Positions 28,503 through 37,269 of a stretch of 64,000 bases of DNA are shown here, piece by piece. The translations under genes and the position numbers were made by a program. The stretch lies in contig WGML01000002.1 of assembly GCA_016125045.1 (NCBI GenBank), positions 124,001 through 188,000 of the forward strand, written 5' to 3'. The number at the start of each line of letters is the position of its first letter. The first letter of the stretch is position 1. Source of the DNA: a bacterium. GTDB lineage: Bacteria; Pseudomonadota; Alphaproteobacteria; Caulobacterales; Hyphomonadaceae. A model generated the notes under the pieces. It saw only the letters and a program-made list of their open reading frames with translations. It was not told the DNA's origin and made no database searches.

Positions 28503-28624
28503 AGGGGCGACGCGCGTTTCACCCCGACAACCCGAGGGTGTGTCCGGACAGGCGGGGCGCGGCCGTCACTCAAGCGACACCTGCGGCTGCTACTCTCTGA
28601 TCGTTCGTGAGGGGAGCGGTGCGC

Positions 28625-29644
28625 ATGCAGCCGGGTGTCAGGAGTCGATTGGTGTCGCTTGCCGTCGTGCTGTTTGCAGCCGGATGCAGCGACAACCGGG
28701 GCGCCGACATCGCCGAGGGAGACTGGCGAGGCTCGATGCGCGAGGTGCGCATGACGGTGCGGGGCGCCGAGGATGATCCGGCCATGGCGCGACGCTGGGA
28801 GCCGTTTCGCGACTATCTTCAAGAAGCGATCGGCCTGCCGGTCAAATTCTTCGAGGCGACAGACTATAACGGGACCATCCAGGCGCTGGCGTCGGGGCAG
28901 GTCGATCTCGGGCAGATGGGCGGCGGCAGCTACGCCAATATCGATGCGCAGATCGGCGAGCTCGCGGCGCCGATCCTTGTCAGTCGGCAGGCGGGGGGGA
29001 ATGTCGGCTACTACTCGGCCCTGCTGGTTCGAGCCGACAGCCCCTACAGGTCGATCGACGACCTTAAGGGCAAGACGCTCGGTTATGTCGATTTCAACTC
29101 GACCTCAGGCTACCTGTATCCGCGAATGAAGCTGCGCGAGATTGGCTACGACCCGGACACCTTCTTTGGAAAGACGGCCTTCTCGGGCGGGCATACGCAG
29201 GCGGTGATGGCGCTCGACCGCGGCCAGTTCGATGCGGTCCTGATCAATGTCTCCGGGGGGACGCCGGAGACGGGGTTCACGACCGGCGCGCACTTCACGA
29301 TGGCGGATCGCGGGCTCATGGACCTTGAGGACTTCAGGATCGTGTGGTCGGTCGGCGAGATCCCGAACTCGCCGCTGGTGGTGCGAACGGACAGGCCGCA
29401 GGAATTCATCGATCTCGTGCGCGGCGCGTATGCGATGATCCCCTACGATGATCCCGACCTGTTGCGCGACATGGCGATCAATGACGGGTCGGACTACGCG
29501 GCGGTGAACCGGCACACCTATGAGGACATCATCGCCCTGCGGCTCGCCGACATCGCCGAGCGCCGCGGGGGCGTCGCGGTCGCTCAGAGCGGGGCGGTCG
29601 CCGGCGGCGGTGCGATCGCGCCGGGCGCAGGTACACCGGAATGA
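28625..29644 (+). CDS. phnD: Phosphonate ABC transporter substrate-binding protein
   Basis: A 339-residue periplasmic binding lipoprotein (FAAGC, Cys21). It holds the PhnD pattern: WEPFRDYLQEAIGLPVKFFEATDYNG, ALASGQVDLGQMGGGSY, DFNSTSGYLYPRMKLRE, GGHTQAVMAL and IPNSPLVVR. It captures phosphonates or phosphate esters and delivers them to the PhnE permeases. ATG 28625 is preceded by GAGGGGAGCG; a GTG six codons earlier is possible but adds nothing to the signal. The next gene starts inside its stop (ATGATG), so the four transport genes are translationally linked. Confidence 0.92.
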   Translation: MQPGVRSRLVSLAVVLFAAGCSDNRGADIAEGDWRGSMREVRMTVRGAEDDPAMARRWEPFRDYLQEAIGLPVKFFEATDYNGTIQALASGQVDLGQMGGGSYANIDAQIGELAAPILVSRQAGGNVGYYSALLVRADSPYRSIDDLKGKTLGYVDFNSTSGYLYPRMKLREIGYDPDTFFGKTAFSGGHTQAVMALDRGQFDAVLINVSGGTPETGFTTGAHFTMADRGLMDLEDFRIVWSVGEIPNSPLVVRTDRPQEFIDLVRGAYAMIPYDDPDLLRDMAINDGSDYAAVNRHTYEDIIALRLADIAERRGGVAVAQSGAVAGGGAIAPGAGTPE

Positions 29645-30540
29645 TGCGGGTCGCCGTCTTGTTCGCCTGCGTGCTCGGCGTTTTGTCGACCGGTTCCCTT
29701 TCGTCGGCTTCTGCACAGAGTTCGTCGAGTGAGGCGGCGACCGAGACGGCGCGCGTCGCAACGCCCGCGCCGTTTCGCGTCGCGGTCGAGGGGGCGGAGG
29801 GAGCTTGCACCGCAAGCGCGGGAGAGCCTGGCGCCGAAGCGCTGAGGTCGCATCTGGAGCACCGCCTGAAGCGCACCGTGCTCGCCTGCGGCTTTGCGAC
29901 GAAGTCGGCGGCGGGAGCTGCGCTCGCCGCGGGAGACGTGGATCTGGCGATGCTCGACGGGCCGGCGTTTGTCGACGCCGGCGCGGGGGCAGCATCCGGC
30001 ATCCGGGCGCTCGTCGCGCCGCGTGCGGCGGCCGGCGTCGGGCGCATCCTCACGGTCGGGGTGGTGCGCGGCGAAGGGAAGCCGGCGTCGCTGAAGGAGG
30101 CGGGGACGGCCCGAATCGTCTACGCCGGAACGGCGCCGCCATTCTATGCAGGACCGCGTGCGGCGGCCCTCGATCATGGCCTTGCCCCGCCAACGGCCGA
30201 TCGTGAAGTGACGGCGGCGGGACCCGAGGCGGCGCTCTCTGCACTCCGCGCTGGCGAGGCCGACCTCATGCTGCTGCACGCCTCAGCCTGGCAGCGGGTT
30301 TGTCGCGGTGAGCGGACCGGCGACATGACCTGCGGCGATCTCAAGGAAATCTGGCGCGGACGGTCCTCAGCCTCCGTCGCCTGGTCGGTTCGCCTGGACA
30401 TGGACCGCGAGACGATGTTGCGGCTGGTTGGCGTCCTGGTGGCGCTGCATCTGGAGAACCGCCCCGCGTTCGAGTGGATGGCGCCGGGGGCGGGGGAGCT
30501 CACCCCCACCGAGGCCGGCGCGCTCGCTGTCGGCGGCTGA
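29641..30540 (+). CDS. Second, divergent PhnD-like periplasmic binding protein
   Basis: A 299-residue exported protein with a cleavable signal (about residues 1-25, ending SSASA). The body keeps traces of the phosphonate-binding family: FRVAVEG, ALAAGDVDLAMLDGPAF, a middle strand before the RIVYAGTAPP segment, and EADLMLLHASAWQ. It is shorter and far more Ala/Gly-rich than PhnD, and the Ser/Thr ligand loop (NSTSG in PhnD) is not recognisable. Its ATG overlaps the phnD stop and phnE follows eight bases later. It may bind a different ligand or act as an accessory subunit; the call rests on weak similarity plus position. Confidence 0.6.
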   Translation: MMRVAVLFACVLGVLSTGSLSSASAQSSSSEAATETARVATPAPFRVAVEGAEGACTASAGEPGAEALRSHLEHRLKRTVLACGFATKSAAGAALAAGDVDLAMLDGPAFVDAGAGAASGIRALVAPRAAAGVGRILTVGVVRGEGKPASLKEAGTARIVYAGTAPPFYAGPRAAALDHGLAPPTADREVTAAGPEAALSALRAGEADLMLLHASAWQRVCRGERTGDMTCGDLKEIWRGRSSASVAWSVRLDMDRETMLRLVGVLVALHLENRPAFEWMAPGAGELTPTEAGALAVGG

Positions 30541-30548
30541 GCCGGGTC

Positions 30549-31460
30549 GTGACCACATCCGTCGCCGCCTCGCCGAACGATCTCCCGCCGGTTGACAGGG
30601 TCGAGTCCGCTCGCCGTCGGATGATCTCCGCCGGTCGGCGCAACACCGCGTTGTGGTTGATCGTGTTCCTGGGCGTGCTCGGCTGGTCAGTTCATGTGAG
30701 CGACCTGCTGGGTGCGGCGACCGCCGGCGATCCGTTCGCCCGGATCGGCGCCTTCATCGGCCGGATGACGCCCGACCTGCGCTTCGATGCGCTCTTTGCC
30801 GACCGAACGACGCAAGGGTCGTTCGCCTACTGGTTCTATGACGGGGACAAATGGCTCGCGGCGGCGATCGAGACGGTGGAGATGGCGATCGTCGGCACCG
30901 TGTTCGGCGGCGTCATCTCGATCGGACTGTGCTGTCTCGCTGCGCGCAATCTCATGCCGTTTGGGCCCGTCCGATGGGTTTTGAAGCGGTTCTTCGAGGC
31001 CCTGCGGACGGTGCCGGACATCATCCTTGCGATCGTGCTGGCCGCAGCGTTCGGGGTCGGGCCGATGGCGGGGGTCATCACCCTCACGATCGCCACGGTG
31101 GGTTCCTTCGGAAAGCTCTTCACCGAGGCTCTTGAGGCTGCCGAGCCTGGTCCGGTTGACGGGGTGCGGGCGGCGGGGGGCGGGTGGTTCGCCCAGATTC
31201 GCTTCGGCGTCGCGCCCCAGGTGCTGCCCAATCTCGTCGCGTATGCGCTGCTGCGGCTGGAAATCAATCTTGCGGCGGCGGCGGCGCTCGGCATCGTCGG
31301 TGCGGGCGGGATCGGCATCGAGCTGGAGCGCGCGATCACCTACACCGAGTTCGACACCTATCTGGCGGTGCTCCTCATTATCATCGCGATGATCATGACG
31401 ATCGACATGACTTCGGAAGCGATCCGCCACCGGCTGATCGGCGTGGGGAACAAACGATGA
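30549..31460 (+). CDS. phnE: Phosphonate ABC transporter permease (first copy)
   Basis: A 303-residue inner-membrane permease. After a hydrophilic N-terminus and a first helix (TALWLIVFLGVLGW) come the usual core helices, and the EAA loop is seen as EALEAAEPGPVDGVRAAGGGW followed by VAPQVLPNL. GAGGIGIELERAITYTEF is typical of PhnE. I use GTG 30549, the first start after the preceding stop; earlier starts would overlap the binding protein deeply. The second permease overlaps its stop by ATGA. Confidence 0.9.
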   Translation: MTTSVAASPNDLPPVDRVESARRRMISAGRRNTALWLIVFLGVLGWSVHVSDLLGAATAGDPFARIGAFIGRMTPDLRFDALFADRTTQGSFAYWFYDGDKWLAAAIETVEMAIVGTVFGGVISIGLCCLAARNLMPFGPVRWVLKRFFEALRTVPDIILAIVLAAAFGVGPMAGVITLTIATVGSFGKLFTEALEAAEPGPVDGVRAAGGGWFAQIRFGVAPQVLPNLVAYALLRLEINLAAAAALGIVGAGGIGIELERAITYTEFDTYLAVLLIIIAMIMTIDMTSEAIRHRLIGVGNKR

Positions 31461-32299
31461 GTCGCGAAGGCGCATCCGCCGCGGACATTGCGCGGGCCGC
31501 CGAGGCGGCGCCGCAAGGGCTCGACCCGCCGCTGTCGCGCCGGATGATCGTCGCCGTCGGCTGGGTTCTGGGGCTCGCGATCTTCGTTCTCCTGTTGCGC
31601 GACCTCGGGCTGTCGTTTGACCAATTCGGGCGCGGCGTCGAAAAGCTCGGCCGGTTCTTCTCCGCCATGTGGCCGCCCTCCGACGGGGGCCAGTTGCCGC
31701 GAATCCTGCGCTCGCTCGCCGAGACATTCGCGATGGCTTTTCTGGGCACCTTCCTCGGGGCTGTCGCTGCTGTGCCGCTCGGACTTCTGGGTGCCAAGAC
31801 GATTGTGGGCCAGGCGGTGATCCATTTTCTGTTGCGCCGGTCCTTCGACGTGTTCCGCGGGATACCGGCGCTCGTCTGGGCGCTGATCCTCATCTCGGCC
31901 CTCGGCCTTGGTCCGCTTGCGGGGATCCTGGCGCTTGCGCTCGAAGATGCGCCGCGCATGGCCAAGCTGTTCGCGGAGACCATCGAGAACGCCGATGAGC
32001 GGCAAAAGGAGGGGGTGAGGTCGACGGGTGCCTCGTCGCTTGCCGTGCTGCGATTTGGCCTGGCGCCGCAAGTGGCTCCGGTCTGGGCGAGCCAGATGCT
32101 CTACTTCCTAGAGCGCAATTTCCGGTCCGCTGCGGTGCTCGGGATTGTCGGAGCGGGGGGCATCGGGTTCGAGCTTGAAGAGCGCATCCGCATCTTCGCG
32201 TTCGACGAAGTGATTTTCATCGTGCTCATCTATATGGTCTGCGTCGCGATGCTCGATTTCGGCTCGCAGCGACTTCGGATGCGTCTTGGATCCGCCTGA
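31457..32299 (+). CDS. phnE: Phosphonate ABC transporter permease (second copy)
   Basis: A 280-residue permease homologous to the previous one, with the EAA loop ETIENADERQKEGVRSTGA and the PhnE end pattern GAGGIGFELEERIRIFAFDEV. Paired PhnE copies form a heterodimeric pore in many alphaproteobacteria. The ATG overlaps the first phnE stop (ATGA). The ATPase partner phnC lies 1.1 kb away, beyond a reversed kinase gene. Confidence 0.9.
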   Translation: MSREGASAADIARAAEAAPQGLDPPLSRRMIVAVGWVLGLAIFVLLLRDLGLSFDQFGRGVEKLGRFFSAMWPPSDGGQLPRILRSLAETFAMAFLGTFLGAVAAVPLGLLGAKTIVGQAVIHFLLRRSFDVFRGIPALVWALILISALGLGPLAGILALALEDAPRMAKLFAETIENADERQKEGVRSTGASSLAVLRFGLAPQVAPVWASQMLYFLERNFRSAAVLGIVGAGGIGFELEERIRIFAFDEVIFIVLIYMVCVAMLDFGSQRLRMRLGSA

Positions 32300-32318
32300 G
32301 ACCTGTCGCGCATCCGGG

Positions 32319-33278
32319 TCAGGGTCGCCGGCAGAGCGGAAAGTCCGTCGCTTCGGCCGTTTCCGGCGCTGATCCCGGCAGAGAGGCCGCCGCCGCCCCC
32401 CATACGCACCCATGCGCCGCCGCGGCAATCGGGCTGGCCCCGGCGGTGAGCGCCTCAAGCAATCCCGCCGCGAACACGTCTCCGGCCCCGGTTGCATCGA
32501 CCACGCGGCGGGCGCTCGTCGACACCCGCTGGCGGCCGGCGCTTTCGAGGACGTCGGCTCCCTCGGCCCCGAGCGTCATATAGACGGTGCGGCCGTCCGC
32601 CGCCGCCGCCTGTGCGGCGCTGCGACCTTCGCCCTCGTCAAGGTCTCCGGCGGAAACGACGACATGAGGCGCATCAGGCGGGGGCCCTCGCCCGCTCCAG
32701 TGCGCCACAAGCACACCCGTACGCGGCGCGGCTGCGCCCACCGGAAACGTCGCCCTGAGAAACACTCCGGCCGGGGGAGCGTCGCCAAAGCGAAGCTCAA
32801 CGCGTCGGGCGACGTCCGCCCACGCGTGCTCGAACTCCGAGACTGACCACGCCGCCGCCGCGGCGCCGGTCGCGTCCGGACCGGGCGGCCTCACGCCGAT
32901 TATGGTCCGCTCGCCGTCCGGGTCGATCAGGATCAGCGTCGCGCCGGCGGGGCCGGGGCGCCGCGAGACGCATGAGGTGTCGACGCCAGCGCGGCCCAGC
33001 GCGGCGATGATGCGCTCGCCGTCTTCACCTTCCGGCGCGAGGCCGGCGGCGACGGCTTGAAGTCCGGCCCGGGCGAGCGCGGTCGAGGCGTTTGCGGCCC
33101 CGCCGCCGAGTCGCCCCGGCGCCCAGCCATCGCGGGTTCCATCGGCTGCCGCCTTGGGCGCCGCAGGAGAAGCCAAGCGTCGAACACCCGGCGCGAGCGG
33201 GCCGTCGAGCATCAGCGCCCTGTCCCATGCGAGCGCGCCGACAATCAGAAACCGGCGCCCACCCGAGTATCCGGTCAT
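32319..33278 (-). CDS. PfkB/ribokinase-family sugar kinase
   Basis: A 319-residue kinase of the ribokinase fold. Visible elements are the N-terminal FLIVGALAWDRALML, the GRLGGGAANASTALARAG glycine motif and the C-terminal signature VVDATGAGDVFAAG with the catalytic Asp. It phosphorylates a sugar or nucleoside hydroxyl; the substrate is not predictable. It runs against the phosphonate genes, ending 19 bases after phnE and starting 112 bases from phnC, so it splits the transporter operon. A role in ribosyl-phosphate salvage after C-P cleavage is plausible but inferred. ATG 33278 has GGTGGAG upstream. Confidence 0.85.
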   Translation of the reverse strand: MTGYSGGRRFLIVGALAWDRALMLDGPLAPGVRRLASPAAPKAAADGTRDGWAPGRLGGGAANASTALARAGLQAVAAGLAPEGEDGERIIAALGRAGVDTSCVSRRPGPAGATLILIDPDGERTIIGVRPPGPDATGAAAAAWSVSEFEHAWADVARRVELRFGDAPPAGVFLRATFPVGAAAPRTGVLVAHWSGRGPPPDAPHVVVSAGDLDEGEGRSAAQAAAADGRTVYMTLGAEGADVLESAGRQRVSTSARRVVDATGAGDVFAAGLLEALTAGASPIAAAAHGCVWGAAAASLPGSAPETAEATDFPLCRRP

Positions 33279-33390
33279 CGCGCTGCTCCACCCGACAACC
33301 GGCCGATCAAGCGGCGCGATCATGCCCCGCCTGTCACACGCCGGTCATCCGTCGCCTCTAGTCTTTTTCGATAGCAGCGGGAAGGCGGTC

Positions 33391-34167
33391 GTGCTCGAAA
33401 TCGAAGGCCTCACAAAGCGGTTTGGCGACAAGGTCGCAGTGGACGACGTGACCCTGTCGTTTCCCCCCGGCCAGATGGTCGCGGTCATCGGACGATCTGG
33501 CGCTGGAAAGTCTACGCTGCTGCGCCTCGTCAACCGGCTGGCGGACCCAGACGCGGGCGATATCCGGTGGGACGGGAGTTCCGTTCTCCGGCTGAAGGGA
33601 AGGGCGCTTCGCGACTGGCGGCGAAATGCGGCGATGATCTTCCAGCAATTTCACCTGGCGCCGCGCCTTGACGTCCTGACCAACGTCCTGCTCGGCGCAT
33701 TGCACGAGGCGCCGCCTCACGCTGCAATGTTCAAGGCGTTTCCGCGACCCCTGCGCGCGCGCGCGATCCTGGAGCTGGATGCGCTCGACATGGCGGATGC
33801 AGCGCTGCAGCGCGCCGGAACGCTCTCCGGCGGACAGCAACAGCGCGTGGCGATCGCGCGGGCCATGATGCAGTCGCCCAAACTCGTGCTTGCGGACGAG
33901 CCCATCGCTTCGCTCGACGTCGAGAACGCCGAACGCGTGATGGCGGAGCTGGCCCGCATCAACCGGGAGTTCGGGATCACGGTCATCGTCAACCTCCATA
34001 CGCTGGAGACAGCCCGGCGCTGGTGCACTCGCGTGATCGGAATGGCGGCCGGCAAGGTGGTGTTCGACGGACCCGTCGCCGGACTGGACGATGCGGCGCT
34101 GGATCGGATCTATCGCGCCGGCAGGCCGCATGCGGTCATGAGCGAACGCGCACCGGCGGCGGCATGA
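33391..34167 (+). CDS. phnC: Phosphonate ABC transporter ATP-binding protein
   Basis: A 258-residue ABC ATPase. Walker A is GRSGAGKST (34-42), the signature is [15 protein letters not shown] and Walker B is [16 protein letters not shown]. It powers the PhnE permeases. It begins at GTG 33391 ([15 protein letters not shown]), behind GGGAAGG. Its stop overlaps the hexapeptide transferase start (ATGA). Confidence 0.93.
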   Translation: MLEIEGLTKRFGDKVAVDDVTLSFPPGQMVAVIGRSGAGKSTLLRLVNRLADPDAGDIRWDGSSVLRLKGRALRDWRRNAAMIFQQFHLAPRLDVLTNVLLGALHEAPPHAAMFKAFPRPLRARAILELDALDMADAALQRAGTLSGGQQQRVAIARAMMQSPKLVLADEPIASLDVENAERVMAELARINREFGITVIVNLHTLETARRWCTRVIGMAAGKVVFDGPVAGLDDAALDRIYRAGRPHAVMSERAPAAA

Positions 34168-34877
34168 GCGGCAGCGGCTGGTTGAGCGATCGGCCCCTGC
34201 CGGAAGGGTATGTCCGCTTCGCCCGCTTCGAGCCGGCGCCTGATGGCGCGCAGGGCGGCGATGGCGCCCCGCCTGATCCCTCCGCCCCGCATATCGACCG
34301 CGGGGCGAATGTGCGGGACTGCGTGCTTGGGCCTTGGGTTCGGGTGGGCGGGCGAACCGGGCTTCAGGAAGTCTGGATGGGGGCGTACAGTTACATCGTC
34401 ACGGACGCGAGCGCGACCTACGCCGATATCGGCAAGTTCTGCTCGATCGCCCGCGATGTACGCATCAATCCGGGCAATCATCCAATGCACAGGGCGGCCC
34501 AGCACCATTTCACCTACCGGTCCGTATCGTACCGTATGGGCGAGGCGGATGATCATGACTTCTTCGAGTGGCGGCGCAGCGATCGGGTGACCCTGGGTCA
34601 TGACGTCTGGATCGGCCACGGCGCAACGATCCTTCCGGGTGTAACGGTCGGGACCGGGGCTGTGGTGGGGGCCGGCGCGGTGGTGTCCAAAGATGTGCCG
34701 GACTACACGATCGTCGGCGGCGTGCCAGCCCGGCCGATCCGCGACCGATTCCCTAAGGCGGTGCGCGACGGCCTGCTCGCGCTCGCGTGGTGGGACTGGT
34801 CTCACGAGCGCCTCGCCGACGCGCTGGAGGATTTCAGGCGCCTCGATGCCGAGGCGTTTCTGGAACGCTACGGGTGA
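34164..34877 (+). CDS. Phosphonate-cluster hexapeptide-repeat transferase
   Basis: A 237-residue left-handed beta-helix protein of the xenobiotic acetyltransferase type. Hexapeptide turns are clear in [20 protein letters not shown] and [33 protein letters not shown]; the catalytic-type His is in GNHPMHR. Members of this subfamily recur in phn operons and are annotated as phosphonate metabolism transferases; acetylation of aminophosphonates is the usual suggestion. It is coupled by 4-base overlaps to phnC before and phnN after. Confidence 0.88.
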   Translation: MSGSGWLSDRPLPEGYVRFARFEPAPDGAQGGDGAPPDPSAPHIDRGANVRDCVLGPWVRVGGRTGLQEVWMGAYSYIVTDASATYADIGKFCSIARDVRINPGNHPMHRAAQHHFTYRSVSYRMGEADDHDFFEWRRSDRVTLGHDVWIGHGATILPGVTVGTGAVVGAGAVVSKDVPDYTIVGGVPARPIRDRFPKAVRDGLLALAWWDWSHERLADALEDFRRLDAEAFLERYG

Positions 34878-35428
34878 CCCGCGGCGTGCTCGTGCTGGTG
34901 GTCGGTCCGTCAGGGGTGGGCAAGGACACGCTCATCGACGGCGCACGGGCCGCACTCGCGGGGGATGAGCGCTTCCTGTTTGCGCGAAGAGTGATCACCC
35001 GGCCGGCCGACGCCGGCGGAGAGGACCATGAACCCGCCTCAACAGATGCATTTGACCGGCGGAAGTCTGCAGGCGGCTTCCTTTTGTCGTGGCGCGCACA
35101 TGGCCTCGGATATGGCGTGCCGGCCGAGCTGTCGCGCGAACTCGAAGCCGGGCGTTGCGTCGTCGTGAATGTGTCGCGAACTGTGATTGACGACGCCCGG
35201 CGGCGGCTCCAGCCGGTGCGTGTGATATCGATCTCGGCGAGCGCTGAGTCGCTCGCCGCCCGGCTCGTCGATCGAGGGCGGGAGACCCCGACGGAGATCG
35301 CTGTCCGAACGGAGCGTGCGGGGGCGATCTCGGTTGAGGGCGGAGATGTCGAGCGCATCGCCAATGATGGCGCCATCGAGGCCGGGGTCGCGCGATTTGT
35401 CGAAGCGCTGAGGCGGATGACAGACTGA
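34874..35428 (+). CDS. phnN: Ribose 1,5-bisphosphate phosphokinase
   Basis: A 184-residue P-loop kinase with GPSGVGKDT at 11-19 and the guanylate-kinase-like ITRP segment. PhnN makes PRPP from ribose 1,5-bisphosphate, the last step of the C-P lyase route. The start is GTG 34874, overlapping the previous stop (GTGA). It ends the rightward operon, 44 bases from the convergent DUF6886-like gene. Confidence 0.92.
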   Translation: MTRGVLVLVVGPSGVGKDTLIDGARAALAGDERFLFARRVITRPADAGGEDHEPASTDAFDRRKSAGGFLLSWRAHGLGYGVPAELSRELEAGRCVVVNVSRTVIDDARRRLQPVRVISISASAESLAARLVDRGRETPTEIAVRTERAGAISVEGGDVERIANDGAIEAGVARFVEALRRMTD

Positions 35429-35471
35429 CCGAGACGTTAGGACGACGGTCTGCGGCTTCGGGTCTCGAGCC

Positions 35472-36002
35472 TCAGGCCCCGGCTGGACGCGCGTTCCGCA
35501 GCCGGATGATGGAAAACGCGATGCTGGAGGCCGCGACTGCATCGGCGTGGGATCGAAGATCGTCGCTGAACCGCAGCTCAACGTCGCGCGCGGCCAGCGC
35601 CGCGGCGGGGTTTGGAACGAACACGCACCCAACAGATATGATGGACCGGGCGCTGACGAAGTTTCGCGACGGCGCATCCTGCAGTCGCCAGTGTGGACCC
35701 GCCTCAAAGGGATAGACATAGATCCCGGTCGCGGCCATGCGGCCTGCCCAGTCCCCCTCGATGGTCATGACGCAGGACGCCCCTCCGAGAAAGCGGTCGG
35801 CGTCCCCCTCACTGGTCGCCTCGCCGCGGCGGACGATGACGCGCGGACAGTCGCGGGGGCTGAGGTAGTTCGGCAGGTGCGAATACGCGATCGACCAGAC
35901 GCAGTCGTGTCCGGGCCCCACCTCGGGCGCCGGCGGGGGACGCGGGTGAAAGCAGCCTATCCCGCCCTGTTCGGAAACATGAAACAGGTGGTCCGGGTTC
36001 AT
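35472..36002 (-). CDS. DUF6886-like protein
   Basis: A 176-residue protein opening MNPDHLFHVSEQGGIGCFHPRPPP, with DCVWSIAYSHLPNYLSPRDCPRV and a Cys-rich middle. I recognise this as resembling the DUF6886 family, whose function is unknown. ATG 36002 overlaps the stop of the P-loop kinase gene (ATGA), so it is the last gene of the leftward phn operon. No signal peptide. Being translationally coupled, it is probably made together with the C-P lyase proteins, but no step can be assigned. Confidence 0.7.
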   Translation of the reverse strand: MNPDHLFHVSEQGGIGCFHPRPPPAPEVGPGHDCVWSIAYSHLPNYLSPRDCPRVIVRRGEATSEGDADRFLGGASCVMTIEGDWAGRMAATGIYVYPFEAGPHWRLQDAPSRNFVSARSIISVGCVFVPNPAAALAARDVELRFSDDLRSHADAVAASSIAFSIIRLRNARPAGA

Positions 36003-36571
36003 GCGCGGGCTTGTTCGACCAGGCGCGCCATTGCGGCGTCGCCTTCGCGCCGCGACCGACAGCGATGGATGCGCACATCGGCGTAGGCCGGGTCCACCGA
36101 AACCTGTTCGTAGCGCTCGCGTCGCCGGGCATGGTTGTCCCACGCGTAGCGGATGGGATGTTCAGCGCCAAAGAGGCGGGCCGGCGTTTCGCGGCAGCCT
36201 GGAAACACATCTGCACCGGAAAGCGCCCGCTGGAGCGATCGGGGAATGACCTGCGCCATCACGGCGAGCCGCGGCAGATCCATCCACACCGCGTCGGTCG
36301 CCCGAGACCAGAGCATGTCGCCGATCGTTGAGTGGTAGGATCCCGAGATTGTCCAGGCCGGCGCGGCGGATGCGGCGTCAATGTCGGCGATGAAGCTTTC
36401 GCGGTCGGTGCTTGTCCGGTCCCGCCATCCGGGTCGCCAGTTCACGGCGTCGAGATCGGTGTGCGGGATACCGGTCGCCGCGGCGAGTCGTGATGAGAAA
36501 GTCGTCTTGCCCGACCCCGATATGCCGACGACGAGAACGCGCAGGACGGCCGGGCGGTGCGCTTCGGTCAT
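35999..36571 (-). CDS. FlaR-like / adenylate-kinase-like P-loop NTPase
   Basis: A 190-residue small NTPase with Walker A GISGSGKTT (16-24), then HTDLDAVNWRPGW and ISGSYHSTIGDMLW, the pattern of proteins annotated as DNA topology modulation protein FlaR-like kinases. These look like small-molecule kinases rather than DNA proteins. It is coupled by ATGA overlaps to the DUF1045 gene upstream and the DUF6886-like gene downstream. It could phosphorylate a nucleoside or ribosyl intermediate; this is inference. Confidence 0.78.
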   Translation of the reverse strand: MTEAHRPAVLRVLVVGISGSGKTTFSSRLAAATGIPHTDLDAVNWRPGWRDRTSTDRESFIADIDAASAAPAWTISGSYHSTIGDMLWSRATDAVWMDLPRLAVMAQVIPRSLQRALSGADVFPGCRETPARLFGAEHPIRYAWDNHARRRERYEQVSVDPAYADVRIHRCRSRREGDAAMARLVEQARA

Positions 36572-37269
36572 CTGTCGAACGGCGTCCAGCGTTCAACCGT
36601 GAAGGGGGTCGTGCGATCCGGTTGCTGGAACACGGCGATGCCCTCGACCCGCAGCGGAACAGCGATCAGATCGCTGAAATGCTCCGCAAGGGCGGTGCGA
36701 AGCCTCGTCCGCAGTGCGTCGTCGCGAATGCGGCCGGTGAGCGTCATGTGAAACGTGAAATGGTCCTGCACGTGGGGATACCCCCAGCGCGCAAGCCGGG
36801 CGTCGTGCGCCGGATCGGCGTCTCCCCTGGAGCGCCGGGCGGAGTCGAAGGCGGACAGCGGCGCGCGCACCGGTTCGAATGCGACGAGCATTTCTTCATG
36901 GAGCGCCTGCATCTCGGCGGATGGGCGGGCGAGAACGAGCGCCAGAAACCCCTTGAGGTCGGCCACTCTCACGTCAATCTCGAACGGCCGTCGGCTGCGG
37001 GCGAAGGCGGCCGCAGCGGCGCAGACGTCAGCCGTCGAGCCCGACGGCTCGAACGGAGCGCGCAGGGTTGCATGAAACCCGTAGTGGCGGGGGTCGGCTG
37101 TGATCGCACTGACATCCACATCGCCGAGGTCATGGAGGTGCGGCGGATCGAGGTGGGCGCCCGTGAACGCGTCGCGTCCGAGCCAACGCGACGCCCGCTC
37201 CACGAGCGGATGACCCGCGGCGGGAGTAAAGTAGCCGGCGCACCGCGGGGACGAGCCTTCTTCGCTCAA
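36568..37269 (-). CDS. DUF1045 phosphonate-operon protein, 2H phosphoesterase
   Basis: A 233-residue protein of the DUF1045 family found in phn operons. Both halves of the 2H phosphoesterase active site are present: HYGFHATL (His66-x-Thr68) and HFTFHMTL (His174-x-Thr176). 2H enzymes open cyclic phosphodiesters and ligate or hydrolyse 2',5' links. I start it at TTG 37269, which overlaps the phnM stop (TTGA) and has GGAGG six bases upstream; no ATG or GTG suits the conserved CAGYFTPAAGHPL start. It may replace PhnP in opening 5-phosphoribosyl 1,2-cyclic phosphate. Confidence 0.88.
   Translation of the reverse strand: MSEEGSSPRCAGYFTPAAGHPLVERASRWLGRDAFTGAHLDPPHLHDLGDVDVSAITADPRHYGFHATLRAPFEPSGSTADVCAAAAAFARSRRPFEIDVRVADLKGFLALVLARPSAEMQALHEEMLVAFEPVRAPLSAFDSARRSRGDADPAHDARLARWGYPHVQDHFTFHMTLTGRIRDDALRTRLRTALAEHFSDLIAVPLRVEGIAVFQQPDRTTPFTVERWTPFDR

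Noticed and set aside
28541-28550. Palindrome TGTCCGGACA upstream of phnD as a Pho box or operator
   Set aside because: Ten bases is too short to stand out in GC-rich DNA and it does not match a Pho box; the GTTGyC-N5-GrCAAC motif is not clearly repeated here.
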